A stretch of 64,000 bases of DNA from Candidatus Poribacteria bacterium (lineage in GTDB: Bacteria; Poribacteria; WGA-4E; WGA-3G): NCBI GenBank assembly GCA_958295945.1, contig OY282386.1, positions 4,086,204-4,150,203 of the forward strand. The letters run 5' to 3'. Positions 62,041-64,000 of this stretch are shown here, piece after piece. Numbering within the stretch: position 1 is the first letter of the stretch; every line of letters begins with the position of its first letter. The notes under the pieces were generated by a model that ran no database searches, was not told the origin of the DNA, and was given only the letters and a program-made list of their open reading frames with translations. The position numbers were made by a program, and so were the translations under genes.

Positions 62041-63675
62041 TTAATGCATATAATCGTCGTGCGGATCATCCATATCAGAAAAGTCCGGTGGTTCTTCAAT
62101 TTCAGTAATCAATGTTTCAGTAGTCAATAGCAAACCAGCGATACTACTTGCATTTTGAAGTGCCGATCTTACAACCTTTGTTGGGTCAATTACACCGTAT
62201 TCAAGCATATCCCCATATTGTTCAGTTGCAGCATTGAATCCGAAGTTTGCGTCGCCAGCTTCAACCTTTGCCAAGACAACTGCACCTTCCATTCCAGCAT
62301 TTTCTGCGATAGCGCGAATAGGAGAGCGTAATGCCTCCAGAACGATACTTTTACCAGTATTTTGATCACCATCAAGTTCAAGACCTTGTACATTTGGAAT
62401 TGCCCTTAAGAGTGCGGTTCCGCCGCCTGGTATAATGCCTTCTTCAATAGCAGCACGTGTTGCTGCGAGGGCGTCTTCACATCGTGCTTTTTTCTCTTTC
62501 ATTTCAATTTCAGTTGCAGCACCAACATTGACAACTGCGACACCACCAGCGAGTTTTGCGAGTCTTTCTTCAAGTTTCTCACGGTCATATTCGGATGTAG
62601 TGTCTTCAATCTGTGTACGTATCTGAGCGATTCTGCCTTCAACACTCTCTTTCGCTCCAAAACCCCCGACAATGGTTGTGTTATCTTTATCTATTGATAC
62701 ACGTCTTGCGGTTCCCAGCATTCCAACAACGATGTTCTCCAAACGAATACCTGTATCTTCTGAGATAACTTGTCCAGCAGTTAACACGGCTAAATCTTCA
62801 AGCATTTCCTTCCGTCTGTCACCGAATCCAGGTGCTTTAACTGCAGCAACTTGTAGTGTGCCACGTAGTTTGTTAACGACCAATGTTGATAGTGCTTCAC
62901 CTTCCACATCCTCAGCAATGATTAACAGAGGACGACTAAGTTGCATAACTTTTTCCATAATTGGCACTAGGTCAGCAATCGATGTGATTTTATCTACATT
63001 GATAAGAATATACGGATTTTCTAATTCAACAACTTGTTCATTTTCGTCAGTAACAAAATGTGGTGATAGAAATCCTCTATCAAACTGCATTCCTTCAACG
63101 ATGTCAACATCTGTCTCGGATGTTTTTCCTTCCTCAATAGTAATTGCGCCATCATTCCCTACCTTTTCAATGGCTTCAGCAATAATGGAACCGATATTGC
63201 TATTATTTGCGGGATCGTTTGCTGCAATTGAAGCAATATGAACAACATCTTCATGAGTGCTGACTTCACGACTTTGTGTTGTAATAGCATTAACAGCAAC
63301 ATCAACAGCTTTGTCAATACCAATTTTTAGTTGCATTGGGTCAGCACCAGCAGTGACATTTTTCAGTCCTTCATGAAGGATTTCCTGTCCTAATAAGGTT
63401 GCCGTTGTTGTTCCATCACCGGCAACATCATTTGTTTTTGTTGCGATAGATTCCAATAATTGTGCCCCCATATTTTCATAAGGATCGGGAAGTTCAATTT
63501 CTTTTGCGACGGTGACTCCATCACATGTTACCAAGGGTGCTCCAAAGGATTTTTGTATAACGACGTTGCGTCCGCGTGGACCGAGTGTGACTTTTACTGC
63601 ATTCGCCAGAGTATCTGCCCCGCGTTTGAGTGCAGTCCTGGCTCCTTCGTCAAAGATAATTTGTTTTGCAGGCAT
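62041..63675 (-). CDS. groEL: Chaperonin GroEL (60 kDa)
   Basis: Tetradecameric ATP-driven folding chamber. 544 residues. Hallmarks are [21 protein letters not shown], the ATP motif [34 protein letters not shown], and [17 protein letters not shown]. The C-terminus, [16 protein letters not shown], lacks the usual Gly-Gly-Met repeats. AGGAGG precedes the ATG. No groES is next to it on either side in the visible DNA, and I see no CIRCE inverted repeat upstream, so regulation differs from the HrcA type or is elsewhere. Confidence 0.96.
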   Translation of the reverse strand: MPAKQIIFDEGARTALKRGADTLANAVKVTLGPRGRNVVIQKSFGAPLVTCDGVTVAKEIELPDPYENMGAQLLESIATKTNDVAGDGTTTATLLGQEILHEGLKNVTAGADPMQLKIGIDKAVDVAVNAITTQSREVSTHEDVVHIASIAANDPANNSNIGSIIAEAIEKVGNDGAITIEEGKTSETDVDIVEGMQFDRGFLSPHFVTDENEQVVELENPYILINVDKITSIADLVPIMEKVMQLSRPLLIIAEDVEGEALSTLVVNKLRGTLQVAAVKAPGFGDRRKEMLEDLAVLTAGQVISEDTGIRLENIVVGMLGTARRVSIDKDNTTIVGGFGAKESVEGRIAQIRTQIEDTTSEYDREKLEERLAKLAGGVAVVNVGAATEIEMKEKKARCEDALAATRAAIEEGIIPGGGTALLRAIPNVQGLELDGDQNTGKSIVLEALRSPIRAIAENAGMEGAVVLAKVEAGDANFGFNAATEQYGDMLEYGVIDPTKVVRSALQNASSIAGLLLTTETLITEIEEPPDFSDMDDPHDDYMH

Positions 63676-63735
63676 AAAAAGACCTCCTTAAATTATTCTA
63701 AATATAGGTAGTAATCAATATTTTTTAGATATAAA

Positions 63736-63764
63736 ATTATATCATGCACTTTAGGTAAAGTCAA
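63736..63764 (-). promoter_or_regulatory. Predicted promoter of groEL
   Basis: Minus-strand TTGACT (63759-63764) and perfect TATAAT (63736-63741) with a 17-nt spacer, about 60 bp before the start codon. A MITE-like element starts 10 bp upstream of the -35. Confidence 0.75.
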
Positions 63765-63773
63765 CTTTTTCGT

Positions 63774-63926
63774 GGGTGTGTACAGTTGTTGTTTAAATAT
63801 GACCGACTCTTAATGTACTGTGCTGTATCTATACGATACTAACTATCAAATCATGAACAATGGCGGGGCACGGAGCCTCCTACTACGATGGTTGGTGAGA
63901 AGTTAGTGACAAAAACTTTACCCACT
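63774..63926. mobile_element. Degraded GGGTGTGTAAAG-family element, copy F
   Basis: Left end GGGTGTGTACAGTTGTTG, right end GTGACAAAAACTTTACCCAC, both with substitutions. The interior keeps GGCGGGGCACGGAG and GGTTGGTGAGAAGTTAGTGA as in copies A and E, but one arm of the inner inverted repeat is lost. No gene is seen from here to the window end at 64000. Confidence 0.55.
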
Positions 63927-64000
63927 CTTCATTTGTTCTTTGTATCAGGTACTGCTGGCTCAACATATAAGGTTTTTTCGTGTGTATAGTGCACGTAACC

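Noticed and set aside
63676-63780. CIRCE heat-shock operator before groEL
   Set aside because: No TTAGCACTC-N9-GAGTGCTAA-like inverted repeat is present.

Overview
The window is bacterial, A+T-rich, gene-dense on both strands, and uses the standard bacterial code with several TTG starts. Its gene content is environmental in character: a B12-dependent ribonucleotide reductase, a very large C25 (gingipain-type) peptidase, a PorV-like outer membrane protein, a heparinase II/III-like protein, a PhyH oxygenase beside a Gfo/Idh/MocA oxidoreductase, an acetylxylan-esterase-like hydrolase, and two ammonium transporters. Very many small hairpin repeats sit between genes. This mix fits an uncultured lineage such as Candidatus Poribacteria or a relative. 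No rRNA is present, so the assignment is a low-to-moderate confidence inference.

Layout. 0.6-3.7 kb: nrdJ with its own promoter and terminator. 4-17.9 kb: one long minus-strand proteostasis operon, tig-clpP-clpX-lon, continuing into an S4-domain protein, pdxA and the 2,159-residue C25 peptidase. 18-18.6 kb: six tRNA genes (Pro, Arg, His, Arg, Lys, Leu) behind one promoter. 18.6-26.5 kb: accessory, repeat-rich DNA with two hairpin-array elements flanking a heparinase-like gene, a promoter-bearing repeat, a decayed toxin-antitoxin pair, a decayed esterase copy, an intact esterase and a tandem of MITE-like units. 26.6-34.2 kb: two Amt transporters, two related outer membrane proteins, a GT39-like membrane glycosyltransferase and trpF. 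34.4-36.8 kb: a NACHT NTPase with a nuclease-like N-terminus, a candidate defence gene. 37-44 kb: cupin, metallophosphoesterase, and an operon of Ski2-like helicase, GNAT protein and two HEAT-repeat lipoproteins. 44-45.2 kb: stacked repeats. 45-54.3 kb: phosphohexomutase, hicBA, acetate kinase, an ABC-2 permease, an amidohydrolase and a PorV-SPOR protein. 54.9-64 kb: small unknown genes, a PAP2-like protein, a tandem peroxiredoxin, PhyH plus Gfo/Idh, zinc-ribbon proteins and groEL.

The most striking locus is 57076-58083 (minus). A signal peptide and two fused peroxiredoxin domains lie in one reading frame broken by two TGA codons. Each TGA sits exactly where the peroxidatic cysteine belongs, and each is followed 14 nt later by a hairpin resembling a bacterial SECIS element. 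I read it as a secreted peroxiredoxin with two selenocysteines. TGA is an ordinary stop elsewhere in the window (for example lon).

The second theme is small non-autonomous DNA. Families include TIR elements beginning GGGTGTGTAAAG (one with a perfect 9-bp target duplication), TIR elements beginning ACGTGAGTTTGATA (one with its empty site visible elsewhere in the window), four-hairpin arrays whose arms co-vary, mini-hairpins with compensatory stem changes, and a 560-bp repeat present twice with a conserved promoter and a GTAC-rich hairpin but no sign of coding constraint. No transposase gene was seen, so these would need help from elsewhere.
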